From positions 294,282 through 358,281 of the forward strand of contig DBYK01000003.1 of assembly GCA_002310135.1 (NCBI GenBank): 64,000 nucleotides of DNA. Direction: 5' to 3'. Under the pieces are notes generated by a model, which did not search any database, had not been told where the DNA came from, and saw only the letters and a list, made by a program, of their open reading frames with translations. Positions 43,474 through 53,747 of the stretch are shown piece by piece. The stretch's first letter is position 1. Each line of letters begins with the position of its first letter. A program made the position numbers and the translations under genes. The DNA comes from Caryophanales bacterium UBA1188. GTDB lineage: Bacteria; Bacillota_I; Bacilli_A; Izemoplasmatales; UBA1188.

Positions 43474-44115
43474 TTAATATTTGATCATTTTTAGCCTATC
43501 TTTGTAGTCACTCATATAAGAATAGATGAAATTATAGAAGTTCTTTTGATGATTTGGATATTTTAAATGCGCAATTTCATGAAGAACTATAGCTTCTATA
43601 AATTCAATTCTTTTATGAATTATAGATTTAGATAAGATTATTTCTTTTCTTTCTGTATAACATCTTCCATATGATTTCTTTAAACTATGAATAGATAGTT
43701 TATTAACACTTAATCCAGTCATATCTAAGTATTTATCAAGAGTGGATTTATATACAGTCATTCTTAAATCATCTAAATATTTTAAAATAAGCTTTTCTAT
43801 TTTTTTATTTTCATAACTTTTAGAATAAACATATAAAACATTATCACTAAGTTCAATATGATCATTTCCACTAAAAACTTTTATTGAATATTTCTTTCCT
43901 AAGATATAGATACTTCCATCATCCTTAATATCATTAATTAAAGTCTCATCTCTAACTTTATCTATTCTTTTTAAAGCCCACTTATACGCTTTATCTAATA
44001 ACTTTTTTTCTATTTCAATTGGAAGATTAAAAGGAATAGTTAAAGTAACTTCACCAAGTGAATTAATTTTAGTTCTTGCGTATTTTACTTTCTTCCTTTC
44101 AATCTTAATATCCAT
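43474..44115 (-). CDS. YgjP/SprT-like zinc metallopeptidase family (M48, DUF45)
   Basis: 213 aa. The zinc site HEIAHLKYPNHQKNF (HExxH with a downstream His) and the upstream SYGRCYTERKEIILSKSIIH segment are characteristic of the YgjP/DUF45 group. In bacteria these are often neighbours of type I restriction or housekeeping genes, and their physiological substrates are unknown. The start codon lies one base after glgP stops, so it is translationally linked to the glycogen genes without an obvious functional tie. Confidence 0.85.
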   Translation of the reverse strand: MDIKIERKKVKYARTKINSLGEVTLTIPFNLPIEIEKKLLDKAYKWALKRIDKVRDETLINDIKDDGSIYILGKKYSIKVFSGNDHIELSDNVLYVYSKSYENKKIEKLILKYLDDLRMTVYKSTLDKYLDMTGLSVNKLSIHSLKKSYGRCYTERKEIILSKSIIHKRIEFIEAIVLHEIAHLKYPNHQKNFYNFIYSYMSDYKDRLKMIKY

Positions 44116-44116
44116 T

Positions 44117-46519
44117 TTAATCTAGTGGTTTAATATTCCAAATTTTATTTGCATAGTCTTCAATAGATCTATCTGATGAAAAATACCAAGATTTAGCGAT
44201 ATTCACAAGACAGATTGAAGCAAATTTTTCCCTATTTTTATAAAGATTATTGATGTGTTCATGAGCTAATCTATATGATTCAAAATCTCCAAGAACCATA
44301 TATCTATCTTCTTTAGTTAACTTATCAAATATTTCTCTAAATTCATCTCTTTTAACATTTTCAAAGAATCCATTCACTAAAGAATCGACAGCTTGTTTAA
44401 TATATCTATTTTGATAATAAAATTCAACTGGATTATATGTGCTTCTTAAGGATTGAACTTCATCCTTGTTGTAACCAAATACTTCTATATTGTCACTTCC
44501 AACACCCTCAAATATTTCGACATTTGCGCCATCCATAGTTCCAAGAGTGATTGAACCATTCATCATAGCTTTCATATTGCCTGTACCACTTGCTTCATAA
44601 GATGCGAGAGATATTTGTTCACTGACATCTATTGCTGGGTTAATTACTTCTGATAATGATACACCATAATTCTCAACAAATATAACTCTTAGATATTTTG
44701 ATATTTCATCATCATTATCGATCTTTTCAGAGATTGTATTGATTAATTTTATTACTTTCTTCGCGAAGTGATATCCACTTGCGGCTTTAGCGCCAAAGAT
44801 GAAACAATGTGGATGAAAGTTCTCTCTAAAGCTTTTATCATCTTTAAGTCTATGATAAAGATAGATGATATGAATTGCGTTTAAGAGTTGTCTTTTATAT
44901 TCGTGTAGTCTTTTAACTTGAACATCGAATATGAAACTTGAATCAACTTTATGTTTTAAAATTGGCTGCGAAGAATTGATTAGTTTTGCTAGTATTTCTT
45001 TTCTTGTATCTTTAATTCTTATGAATGTGTTTATGACATCTATATCATCTTTATAATTTAATAATCCTTCAAGTTTTGTTATATCATCTCTCCAAGATGG
45101 AGTTAGGTAATCTAACATACTAGATAATTCAGGATTTGAATTCATAAGCCAACGTCTTGGAGTGATACCATTAGTGACATTTTCGAACTTATTTGGATAT
45201 AGATAATTAAATTCTTCCATCACAGTATTCTTTAGAAGATCAGTATGAAGTTTCGCAACACCATTAACCTTAAATGATACCACAGCACATAAATTAGCCA
45301 TATAAAGAGTACCATCTTTGATAATTGCGACAGAATCAACGAAATCTTTACTATATCCTTTTTGATATAGATCATCTACAAATCTTCTATTTATTTCATC
45401 TATTATTTCCATTACTCTTGGGACAATTGATCTTACAAAATCAACATTCCAAGATTCCATTACTTCTCTTAAAAGAGAATGGTTAGTATAACATACACAG
45501 TTTGATACAATTCTATATGCATCATCCCATTCCATCTTTAAATCATCGAGTAATATTCTCATAAGTTCTGGGATGATGATAGTTGGATGTGTATCATTTA
45601 AGTGGATTATAACGTGTTTATCTAAGTTTTCTACAGTAGAATATTTCTTGAGTTCCTTATTTATTATATCTTTAGTTCCTGCGGCACTGAAGAAATATTG
45701 TTGGACAAGCCTTAACCTTTTACCTTCAATACTAGAATCATCTGGATATAAGAAACCACAAATATTTTTTATATCTGATTCATATTCTAATGCGGATTTA
45801 TTAAGAGGGTATTTTTTAGCTGGTTCAGCATTCCAAAGTCTAAGCGAATTAACCATACCATTTTTATAACCTAGAATAGGCAAATCATATGGAACCGCTC
45901 TTATATATTCACTTGGATGATATATCCTTTTATTTGATTCATCAGAATCCACATATCCATATAGAGGAATTTCAATAGCTTCTTCTTCCCTTCTTATTTC
46001 ATAAGGGAAAGAATCACTTAGCCAATTGTCAGGTCTTTCTTCTTGATAACCATTTTTGATTTTTTGTCTAAAGAAACCATATCTATATCTAATAGTGTTT
46101 CCAGTTGCGGGATATTTTAGTGTTGAAAGAGAATCAAAATAACAGGCCGCAAGACGACCAAGACCACCATTGCCTAGACCTGGATCTTTTTCAACACTTA
46201 GACATTTCATAAAATCCATATGAAGATCTTGGAAGCCATCTTCTATCACAGATTTAATGTTTAGTGATTCTATATTTGATAGAGTTAATTTTCCAAGAAG
46301 GAATTCCATAGAAAAGTAATAAACTTCTTTGATTTCTTCTTTTTGTTTCTTCTCTATAGTATTAATCCATGGAGTCGAAATATAATCCATAATCATCTCG
46401 GCTAAACAATTATATCTTTCTCTATCACTGGATTTTTGTGGAGTGACTAGATATTTATTTCTTAATCTTTGAGTAAATTCTTCTTTAAATTTTTCTTTAT
46501 TCTTAAAATAGTTATTCAT
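44117..46519 (-). CDS. glgP: Glycogen phosphorylase
   Basis: About 800 aa. Uses phosphate to release glucose-1-phosphate from glycogen with pyridoxal phosphate. Motifs: DPGLGNGGLGRLAACYFDS near the N terminus, HLNDTHPTI, NGITPRRWL, and the PLP-lysine region EASGTGNMKAMMNG with GANVEI. The start is taken at ATG 46517-46519. The longer frame's GTG at 46531 coincides with the AAAGGTG ribosome site and overlaps the end of the fused glgD-glgA gene. It is the last glycogen gene in the operon and supplies substrate to the downstream phosphoglucomutase. Confidence 0.95.
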   Translation of the reverse strand: MNNYFKNKEKFKEEFTQRLRNKYLVTPQKSSDRERYNCLAEMIMDYISTPWINTIEKKQKEEIKEVYYFSMEFLLGKLTLSNIESLNIKSVIEDGFQDLHMDFMKCLSVEKDPGLGNGGLGRLAACYFDSLSTLKYPATGNTIRYRYGFFRQKIKNGYQEERPDNWLSDSFPYEIRREEEAIEIPLYGYVDSDESNKRIYHPSEYIRAVPYDLPILGYKNGMVNSLRLWNAEPAKKYPLNKSALEYESDIKNICGFLYPDDSSIEGKRLRLVQQYFFSAAGTKDIINKELKKYSTVENLDKHVIIHLNDTHPTIIIPELMRILLDDLKMEWDDAYRIVSNCVCYTNHSLLREVMESWNVDFVRSIVPRVMEIIDEINRRFVDDLYQKGYSKDFVDSVAIIKDGTLYMANLCAVVSFKVNGVAKLHTDLLKNTVMEEFNYLYPNKFENVTNGITPRRWLMNSNPELSSMLDYLTPSWRDDITKLEGLLNYKDDIDVINTFIRIKDTRKEILAKLINSSQPILKHKVDSSFIFDVQVKRLHEYKRQLLNAIHIIYLYHRLKDDKSFRENFHPHCFIFGAKAASGYHFAKKVIKLINTISEKIDNDDEISKYLRVIFVENYGVSLSEVINPAIDVSEQISLASYEASGTGNMKAMMNGSITLGTMDGANVEIFEGVGSDNIEVFGYNKDEVQSLRSTYNPVEFYYQNRYIKQAVDSLVNGFFENVKRDEFREIFDKLTKEDRYMVLGDFESYRLAHEHINNLYKNREKFASICLVNIAKSWYFSSDRSIEDYANKIWNIKPLD

Positions 46520-46523
46520 AATG

Positions 46524-48947
46524 TTATTCACCTTTTCTTTCTAAGTTATAAATAGACAAATATTCTTTTGCGCATTTATTGAAGGAGAAATCTTCATTCA
46601 TCGCATTCTTGATAAGTGTGTTCCAATTGTCCTTCTCAAATGTGAAAATACTATATGCGAGTAGAGTTGTATAGATTAAATCTCTGGAATCTATGTTGTA
46701 GAACTTAAAGCCATTACCACTTAATGTAGTTTTATCGAACTGTACTACAGTATCGTTTAGCCCACCAGTCTGCCTAACAATAGGAATAGTTCCATATTTC
46801 ATAGATATCATTTGACTTGTCCCACAAGGTTCAATTTTAGATGGCATTAAAAATACATCTGCGCCACTATAAATATATGATGGATTTGTGCCATTGAAAT
46901 CTAAGAATAATTTAACTTGAGATGGAAATCTCATCTCTATATCTTTTAATTTATCCATAAGATTTCTATCTCCAACACCTAAAAGAACGAAAAAGATATT
47001 ATCATTAGTTTCTAGGATGGTATTTAGAGAATCTATGATTAAATCAAACCCTTTGATATCGTTTATTCTTGATACAGAACCAATTATAAACATATCATCA
47101 CTATAATTAAAACCACATAAATCCGCTAAAAACTTCTTATTTATTTTCTTTTTAGATAAGACGTTTTTAGAGTTGTATTGAGCTTTAATTGATGGATCGG
47201 TTTCAGGGTTGTATTTAGAGGAGAGCCCATTTACGATTCCATAAAGGTTTGTGCTTCTTGAAACTAATGCTTCTCTTAAACTTCCAGAATAGAAATCATA
47301 TTTTAATTCTTCGGCATAAGTTTTAGATACAGTTGTGATTTCTGTCGCAGTTTTAATTCCAACTTCTAAAAACTTAAATGTAGAACCAAATTCCGAATAA
47401 TCTAGGCGGAATTTATTTAAAAGTGAAGTAGGTGCTTCACCTTGATAATTTAAATTATGGATGGTTAGGAATGTTTGAGAATTTTTATATTTTGGATATT
47501 TCTTTAAGAATAGAGGTAAGAGTGACATGTGCCAATCATGGAAATGGAAACAATCAATATTTATATTAAATGTATTCAAATATTCCATAACTGCATATGT
47601 GAAATAACCAAATCTTTCAGGGTCATCAATATATCCATATATCTCATCTCTATCAAAATACATATATAAATCTATGAATATATATGTGAGTTTTTCCTTT
47701 TCTATTTTGTAGATGTTTATATGATATTCTTTTGAATCAATAATTAATTTTAATTCAGTTATCTTTTCTAGCGATTCTTTAAAGTTTTTATAAATTTCTT
47801 TATAAAGAGGAACGAATACTATAACATCTGCGCCAAGTAAAGATAATTCAGAAGATAGTGACCCAACCATATCTGCGAGTCCTCCTCTTTTTGCGTATGG
47901 AGTTATCTCTGCGGTTAAGATTGCGACTTTAGGAAGAACTGATGAAACAACTATTTGTTTCTTTTCTGAGATAAATGGTTCTAAAGGTGTGCCTTTAATT
48001 ATTGAACCTTTCTTAACAGTAGTCTCTTTATCTAAAATAGCGTTTTCTATTACTACATCTTCTTCAATATCTGAATTATTTAAAATAATTGAATTAGATA
48101 TTTTAGCATTCTTTTTGATTCTTACTCTTCTTGAGATGATTGAGTTTTCAACCTCACCATCAATATAACAGCCTGTCGCAATTAAAGAATTGATAACATT
48201 TGAATTCTTTCCAAAATATGATGGGGCATCAAGTGGGTCTTTAGGCCTAATGTTTTTAAGCATATTCTTTAAAACATTATCTTTATCGTCTAATATCTTC
48301 AAAGAGAATGAATAATAATCACTTACATTTTTAATGTAACTTGCGGTATCTTTATAGATATATGTGTTTTTAGTTTCTATTTGTGAATAGTCATATACTT
48401 CAACGATATTTCTATAAATTATTTCATTATAAGATTCTATGTATTTAACTAATTCTTTCTTTTTCATGATGAAAGTATAGAGTCTTCTATTATCTATAGT
48501 TACAACTTCAGTTATATCTTTTCCTGAATCTATATGTGCTTTTAATATCTCATTATAGTCAGGTGTCCATATAACGTTCGCAGGAGTGATTAAGACATAT
48601 TCTTGAAGACTTCTTTTGAAATATTCATCATGTTCTTTCATCCTTGAAAAAGAAAGATATAGTTCTTCTGATGGACCACTGTTCTTAGGTGGGAGAATAA
48701 ATACACCATCTTTTCTTCTTTCAAGGTCATACCTTGAACCTGAACCTATGTGGTCTTGAAGACTTCTATAATTCTTATTGCAGAAAACTCCAACGTTTGA
48801 AATGTTGGATGAAGTTGCGCTTGATAAAGTGAAGTCTATCAATCTATATTTAGAAAAAATAGGGATAGCTCCAGGTACTCTATGTTTAGTTAAAGTATTG
48901 AAATCTAGAGTGCTTGAAGCATCAATTACCATAAATAACTTTTCCAT
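46524..48947 (-). CDS. Fused GlgD (ADP-glucose pyrophosphorylase-like) and GlgA (glycogen synthase)
   Basis: 807 aa, equal to the sum of a GlgD (about 330 aa) and a GlgA (about 470 aa). Residues 1-330 match GlgD, the regulatory/non-catalytic partner of GlgC: VPGAIPIFSKYRLIDFTLSS, a left-handed beta-helix tail (ATGCYIDGEVENSIISRRV). From about 335 (PKVAILTAEITPYAKRGGLA) the protein is a GT5 glycogen synthase with the ADP-glucose-binding KRGGLAD loop (usually KTGGL), HDWHMSLLP, SRINDIKG and a C-terminal EPCGTSQM motif. No stop or frameshift lies at the junction. AGAGGT precedes the start, and glgC ends 11 bases upstream. GlgA elongates the glucan from ADP-glucose. Confidence 0.92.
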   Translation of the reverse strand: MEKLFMVIDASSTLDFNTLTKHRVPGAIPIFSKYRLIDFTLSSATSSNISNVGVFCNKNYRSLQDHIGSGSRYDLERRKDGVFILPPKNSGPSEELYLSFSRMKEHDEYFKRSLQEYVLITPANVIWTPDYNEILKAHIDSGKDITEVVTIDNRRLYTFIMKKKELVKYIESYNEIIYRNIVEVYDYSQIETKNTYIYKDTASYIKNVSDYYSFSLKILDDKDNVLKNMLKNIRPKDPLDAPSYFGKNSNVINSLIATGCYIDGEVENSIISRRVRIKKNAKISNSIILNNSDIEEDVVIENAILDKETTVKKGSIIKGTPLEPFISEKKQIVVSSVLPKVAILTAEITPYAKRGGLADMVGSLSSELSLLGADVIVFVPLYKEIYKNFKESLEKITELKLIIDSKEYHINIYKIEKEKLTYIFIDLYMYFDRDEIYGYIDDPERFGYFTYAVMEYLNTFNINIDCFHFHDWHMSLLPLFLKKYPKYKNSQTFLTIHNLNYQGEAPTSLLNKFRLDYSEFGSTFKFLEVGIKTATEITTVSKTYAEELKYDFYSGSLREALVSRSTNLYGIVNGLSSKYNPETDPSIKAQYNSKNVLSKKKINKKFLADLCGFNYSDDMFIIGSVSRINDIKGFDLIIDSLNTILETNDNIFFVLLGVGDRNLMDKLKDIEMRFPSQVKLFLDFNGTNPSYIYSGADVFLMPSKIEPCGTSQMISMKYGTIPIVRQTGGLNDTVVQFDKTTLSGNGFKFYNIDSRDLIYTTLLAYSIFTFEKDNWNTLIKNAMNEDFSFNKCAKEYLSIYNLERKGE

Positions 48948-48958
48948 AAGTAGTACCT

Positions 48959-50053
48959 CTAATTAACCACAGTAGGTTTATCAAACTCTAAAACTGTGTT
49001 ATCTTCTATTTCTTTCATCTCATCGACTATCGCATTCTTTAATCTTACATTATTTCCGATTTTCGCATCTGGCATAATTATTGAATCTTCAATATAGCTA
49101 TCATTACCAACGCTTACGTTTAATGAAATTAAAGAATGTTTAATAGTTCCTTTAACACTTACACCATCAGAAAGAATTGAGTTTATTACTTTTCCTTCTT
49201 TAGATATGTAAATAGGCGCATCAATAGATGGCTTTGAATAGATTTTGAAATCTATTCCTTTATTATCCATCTCCTTTGGATTATCTAAGAAATACATATT
49301 CGCATCATACAAGCTCTCAATAGTTCCTACATCCACAAATAATCCTTTATGTGTATATGTGAAAACGTTGTTTTCACGTTTTAAAATATATGGAATTAAA
49401 TCTTTTCCAAAATCAACTAGTTCATTTGCGAGTGGAAGATATTTGAGTAATGTTTCTTTATTGAAAAGATAAATTCCAAGAGAAATATTATTGGTTTTTG
49501 GATTGTCTGGCTTTTCTTCAAAATTGATGATTCTATCATTCTCATCTTTTTCTATTACTCCAAATCTCTTCGCTTCTTCTATATTGTCTATAGTAGTTGA
49601 AAGCACAGTTAAACAAGCATTGTTTTTGATGTGCTCATTTAAAACATTTCTAAAATCTATTTTATAAATTTGATCACCATAAAGAATCAAAAAATATTCA
49701 TCTTTAGAATGTTTGATGAATTCTATTTGTGAGAGTACTGCGTTTGCGGTTCCTTTTTGAATAGTTATTTCATTATTCACACTTTCAAATGGAGTTAGGA
49801 ATGATATACCTTCTTCAAATGAATCTAAATCCCATGATGAACCATTACCAATATATTTCATAAGTCTATATGGTTCATATTGAGTAATAATACCCACTGA
49901 CTTGATTCCTGAATATGAAAGTGACGATAAAGGAAAATCTATAATTCTAAATTTTCCAAGGAAACTCACATATGATTTAGATTTGTTGTGCGTTAGAGAT
50001 TGAAGCCTTGTGCCTCTTCCTCCCGCTAGGAGAACTGCGCTTAAGTTTTTCAT
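48959..50053 (-). CDS. glgC: Glucose-1-phosphate adenylyltransferase, catalytic subunit
   Basis: 364 aa. Makes ADP-glucose, the committed step of glycogen synthesis. N-terminal nucleotidyltransferase signature LLAGGRGTRLQSLT, then YVSFLGKFRIIDFPLSS, GTANAVLSQ, YGDQIYKID (metal Asp), and a C-terminal beta-helix with repeated hydrophobic hexads. It sits 2 bases after glgB and 11 before the glgD-glgA fusion. In Firmicutes GlgC and GlgD form one enzyme, so here the partner subunit is covalently attached to the synthase. Confidence 0.95.
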   Translation of the reverse strand: MKNLSAVLLAGGRGTRLQSLTHNKSKSYVSFLGKFRIIDFPLSSLSYSGIKSVGIITQYEPYRLMKYIGNGSSWDLDSFEEGISFLTPFESVNNEITIQKGTANAVLSQIEFIKHSKDEYFLILYGDQIYKIDFRNVLNEHIKNNACLTVLSTTIDNIEEAKRFGVIEKDENDRIINFEEKPDNPKTNNISLGIYLFNKETLLKYLPLANELVDFGKDLIPYILKRENNVFTYTHKGLFVDVGTIESLYDANMYFLDNPKEMDNKGIDFKIYSKPSIDAPIYISKEGKVINSILSDGVSVKGTIKHSLISLNVSVGNDSYIEDSIIMPDAKIGNNVRLKNAIVDEMKEIEDNTVLEFDKPTVVN

Positions 50054-50055
50054 AA

Positions 50056-51918
50056 TTATTTTATATATTTAAAAATTGAAATTGAAAGTGGTGATAATTC
50101 TATTCTAATAGAATCACTAAATCCATGCATGGATACTTTTTCAGTTTTAAGTGGAAGTCCATTATAGATATTTGAACCACCATAAATCTCTTTATCACTA
50201 TTTAATATTTCTTCATAAACTCCACTATATGGAACACCTATTCTATAATTTCCATAAGAATTAGGAGTTAGATTTAAGATGATGATTAGCTGTTCTTCAT
50301 CTACTCTTCTTTCATATATGAATACTGATTGAGAATTATTATTTGCGTCTATCCATCTAAATGAATTAGGATTATCATCTTCTTTAAATAATGCTTTATG
50401 ATACATGTAGACATGAATTAAATCTTCACTGAATTTGAGTGCGTTCCTATGCATATCGTATTTGAGGAGAAACCAATCTAATTCTTCTTTGTCTTTCCAT
50501 TCATGGAATTGAGCGAATTCACTACCCATAAACAATAATTTCTTTCCTGGATGAGTAAACATAAAACCAAGAAGCGCTCTAAATGAAGCAAACTTCTGCC
50601 AGTAATCACCTGGCATTTTATCGATTAAGGAGTGCTTCCCATGCACTACTTCATCATGAGAAAGTGGAAGAATAAAATTCTCACTAAAAGCATATACTAA
50701 AGAAAACGTGATATATGAATGATGATAACTTCTATAAACTGGATCTTTGTGGAAATATTTTAAAGTATCATTCATCCATCCCATATTCCATTTATAATCA
50801 AAACCAACTCCACCATAGATTGTTGGTTTAGTGACATTTTCAAAAGTTGTGGAATCTTCAGCTGATAATATGATATTTTTATCATACGCTTTAACCATAT
50901 CAGACAAACTTCTCAAGAAGTTTACTCCATCATAATTTGTCCCATTATTCTTATCTCCAAGATAATAATAGATATTTGATACAGCATCTAATCTAAAACC
51001 ATCTACGTGATAATATTCCATAAAAAACATAGCGTTTGATAGAAGGAATGATCTTGTAGTACCTTTTGAAAAATCCATATTAGCGGTACCCCATGTAACA
51101 TTTTCTCTTAAGAATTCATTATCGAATTCATAAAGAAAACTCCCATCAAATCTATACAAGCCATGTTCATCACGACAGATATGACCTGGAACCCAATCGA
51201 AGATAACTTTGATGTCATTCTTATGAAGTTCATCTATTAGATACATCAAATCTTTTGGAACTCCATATCTTGATGTGATTGAATAATAACCAGTTCCCTG
51301 ATATCCCCAAGATTCATCGAGTGGGAATTCAACTAAAGGCATGAATTCAACTGCGTTAAATCCAAGTTTTTTAAGATATGGGATTAAAAGTGGAGGAAGT
51401 TCATTATATTTATTGAATTCACCATTTGGTTTTTTCATCCATGACCCAACATTCATCTCATAAATCGCAAGAGGTGAATGAAGTTGATCAGATACTTTTC
51501 TTCTCTCTAGATATTCTTGATCATGCCAATAATATCCATCAATATCATAAACCTTACTGCAAGTATCTGGCCTATTATCGCTAAAAAATGCATATGGATC
51601 GGCTTTAAAAAGTGTTTCACCATTATTTGTAACTATCGCATATTTATATTTAGCCCATTCTTTAACACCTTCAATATAGAGCTCAAATATTCCTTTTTCA
51701 TCTATTCTTTTTAAAACGTGAACTCTTGAATCGAAATTATTAAATTCACCTACCACAGATACAATTCTTGCATTAGGTGCATAAACTCTAAAAATAGTCC
51801 CAAGAATTTCACCATTTTCACTCTTTACTAAGTGAGAACCGAATAGATTATATGCTTTTTCTAATTTGCCTTCATTGAAAAGATAGAGATTAAATTCATC
51901 AACATTATTCACTTCCAA
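50056..51918 (-). CDS. glgB: 1,4-alpha-glucan branching enzyme
   Basis: 620 aa. Introduces alpha-1,6 branches into glycogen. N-terminal CBM48-type domain (IFRVYAPNARIVSVVGEFNN), then the GH13 barrel: VIFDWVPGHICRD (region I), GFRLDAVSNIYY (region II, Asp nucleophile), ILSAEDSTTF (region III, Glu acid), LPLSHDEVVHGK (region IV). A C-terminal all-beta domain follows. It overlaps the end of recX by 14 bases. The start is either TTG at 51918 or GTG at 51912; GGAGG upstream is better spaced for the GTG. Confidence 0.95.
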   Translation of the reverse strand: MEVNNVDEFNLYLFNEGKLEKAYNLFGSHLVKSENGEILGTIFRVYAPNARIVSVVGEFNNFDSRVHVLKRIDEKGIFELYIEGVKEWAKYKYAIVTNNGETLFKADPYAFFSDNRPDTCSKVYDIDGYYWHDQEYLERRKVSDQLHSPLAIYEMNVGSWMKKPNGEFNKYNELPPLLIPYLKKLGFNAVEFMPLVEFPLDESWGYQGTGYYSITSRYGVPKDLMYLIDELHKNDIKVIFDWVPGHICRDEHGLYRFDGSFLYEFDNEFLRENVTWGTANMDFSKGTTRSFLLSNAMFFMEYYHVDGFRLDAVSNIYYYLGDKNNGTNYDGVNFLRSLSDMVKAYDKNIILSAEDSTTFENVTKPTIYGGVGFDYKWNMGWMNDTLKYFHKDPVYRSYHHSYITFSLVYAFSENFILPLSHDEVVHGKHSLIDKMPGDYWQKFASFRALLGFMFTHPGKKLLFMGSEFAQFHEWKDKEELDWFLLKYDMHRNALKFSEDLIHVYMYHKALFKEDDNPNSFRWIDANNNSQSVFIYERRVDEEQLIIILNLTPNSYGNYRIGVPYSGVYEEILNSDKEIYGGSNIYNGLPLKTEKVSMHGFSDSIRIELSPLSISIFKYIK

Positions 51919-52648
51919 AAACCTCCATTATTTCTTTTTCAGTGTAACCTAGTTTATAAAGAGCTAACTTTATTTTCTTTTTGTCATCATATTTCTTCAT
52001 AAACTTCTCTAAATCTAGAGAAATATTTCTCTTCTTTAAATTTTTAAAAAGGGAATAATCAAAATATTTTTCTATCTGTTCTAAAGTGTAACCCTTCCCC
52101 AAGAGAAATCTTTTAGATTTTTCAATGGCTTTATTTTTATCTAAACCATTACATTTTTCACTATATTTCTTTAAGAGAAATTGAATATTATCTTTAAGTG
52201 CTTCATTTGGATAATTGATATAACCACTTAATCCAATTTCTTTAAGTTTTTCATTTATTTTTAATATTCCTTCTCTTTTTGTATATATCAAATAATCAAC
52301 TATATTTTTGAAATATAATTCATCATTTAAATAACCTTTATTTTTTAGATATTCTACTGTTTGATTTATAAGATTTATAGAGTTAGTCTTATCAAATAAA
52401 TATTCTCTTATTTCCTTTTCAGATTTTTGCCTTTTATTCAAATAATTAATTGCGGTATAAATCATTGAATCAAGAGGTATTTTTGATAAGAATAGTAAGT
52501 ATTCTTCTTTAGTGATATCTTTCAAAGATAAGAATCTCATTTCAATAAGTAAATCTTCAGTAATCTTAAAATATGATATTTGATTATCATCAAGAATACC
52601 TAAATTATATCTTTTGTTTTCTTTCTTTATAAGAACTATTTTAGGCAT
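51905..52648 (-). CDS. recX: RecX family regulatory protein
   Basis: 247 aa of tandem three-helix repeats. Family pattern: AINYLNKRQKSEKEIREYL, then GYLNDELYFKNIVDYLI, GILKINEKLKEIGLSG, with a last repeat KKIKLALYKLGYTEKEIMEVF. RecX restrains RecA filaments; recA is not in the window. The length is within the 210-270 range of Firmicute RecX. Its ATG overlaps the prfB stop codon, so it is cotranscribed with secA-prfB. Confidence 0.85.
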   Translation of the reverse strand: MPKIVLIKKENKRYNLGILDDNQISYFKITEDLLIEMRFLSLKDITKEEYLLFLSKIPLDSMIYTAINYLNKRQKSEKEIREYLFDKTNSINLINQTVEYLKNKGYLNDELYFKNIVDYLIYTKREGILKINEKLKEIGLSGYINYPNEALKDNIQFLLKKYSEKCNGLDKNKAIEKSKRFLLGKGYTLEQIEKYFDYSLFKNLKKRNISLDLEKFMKKYDDKKKIKLALYKLGYTEKEIMEVFGSE

Positions 52649-53745
52649 TATTTATCTCCTTTTTTCTTTAAATAAGAACTTATAAAGATATCTAAATCTC
52701 CATCCATTACTTTTTGAACTTGACTTGTCTCAGTTTGAGTTCTATGGTCTTTAACTAAAGAATATGGATGGAAAGTATAGGTTCTAATTTGTGAGCCAAA
52801 AGCAATTTGAGATTTATTTGTGAGATTATCAATTTTAGATTTTCTCTTTTCAAGTTCCATTTGATAAATTTTGCTTTTTAAAATCTTAAGACAAGTTTCC
52901 TTATTTTGAATTTGGCTTCTTTCGTTCTGACATGTCACAACTATTTTAGTTGGAATATGTGTTATTCTTACAGCGCTATCTGTGGTATTAACGCTTTGTC
53001 CACCTGCCCCACTCGAATGAAATACATCAACTCTTATATCTTCATCCTTTATTTCAACATTTAAATCGTCTTCAATTAGTGGGGTAACTAAGACAGATGC
53101 GAAGGTTGTGTGTCTTGCGTGATCGCTATCGAATGGTGAAAGCCTAATTAATCTGTGTACACCACTTTCACCTTTAAGCATTCCATAAGCATATAATCCA
53201 CTAACTTTTATTGAAACACTTTTGATTCCTGCTTCATCACCTTCTAAATATTCTAAGACTTCTATAGAATATTTGTGTTTTGATGCATACATCTGATACA
53301 TCCTATAAAGCATCGAGCACCAATCTAGAGATTCAGTTCCACCTGCCCCAGAATGGATTTCTAAGATGCAGTTATTTTTATCCAGTTCATCACTTAGAAT
53401 AAGCTTATTCTCAAAATCATAAATGATATCTTGATAATTCTTGATTAAATCATCCGCTTCAATTAAAGATGATTCATCTTCTTTAGATATTTCAAATAAG
53501 ATATCTAATTCTTCTATCATCTTTCCTAAATTGTTAAATGTATCTAATTTCCATTTAAGATCATTTAGTTTTTGGATTGTCTCTTTCGCTTTTAATGTAT
53601 CTTGCCAGAAAGAAGCGTCAGATGACGCCTTCTCTAAAGAAGATATTGATTCTTTTGTTTTTTCATAATTCAACACTTCTTTTAATGAGTCTAAATGTTT
53701 CTTCTCATCAAGCAAGAATTGTTTTAAAGCGATTCTATCAAGCAT
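52648..53745 (-). CDS. prfB: Peptide chain release factor 2
   Basis: 365 aa from the ATG at 53743-53745 (MLDRIALKQFLL), with GGAG upstream at the end of secA. A longer frame to 53763 would overlap secA. RF2 terminates at UAA and UGA: SPF specificity tripeptide in IRLSPFDSDHARHTTF, and catalytic GGQ in HSSGAGGQSVNTTDSAVR. The frame is continuous, so the programmed +1 frameshift at an early UGA found in most bacterial prfB genes is absent. Presence of RF2 supports the standard bacterial code for this organism. It lies directly after secA. Confidence 0.95.
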   Translation of the reverse strand: MLDRIALKQFLLDEKKHLDSLKEVLNYEKTKESISSLEKASSDASFWQDTLKAKETIQKLNDLKWKLDTFNNLGKMIEELDILFEISKEDESSLIEADDLIKNYQDIIYDFENKLILSDELDKNNCILEIHSGAGGTESLDWCSMLYRMYQMYASKHKYSIEVLEYLEGDEAGIKSVSIKVSGLYAYGMLKGESGVHRLIRLSPFDSDHARHTTFASVLVTPLIEDDLNVEIKDEDIRVDVFHSSGAGGQSVNTTDSAVRITHIPTKIVVTCQNERSQIQNKETCLKILKSKIYQMELEKRKSKIDNLTNKSQIAFGSQIRTYTFHPYSLVKDHRTQTETSQVQKVMDGDLDIFISSYLKKKGDK

Positions 53746-53747
53746 TA

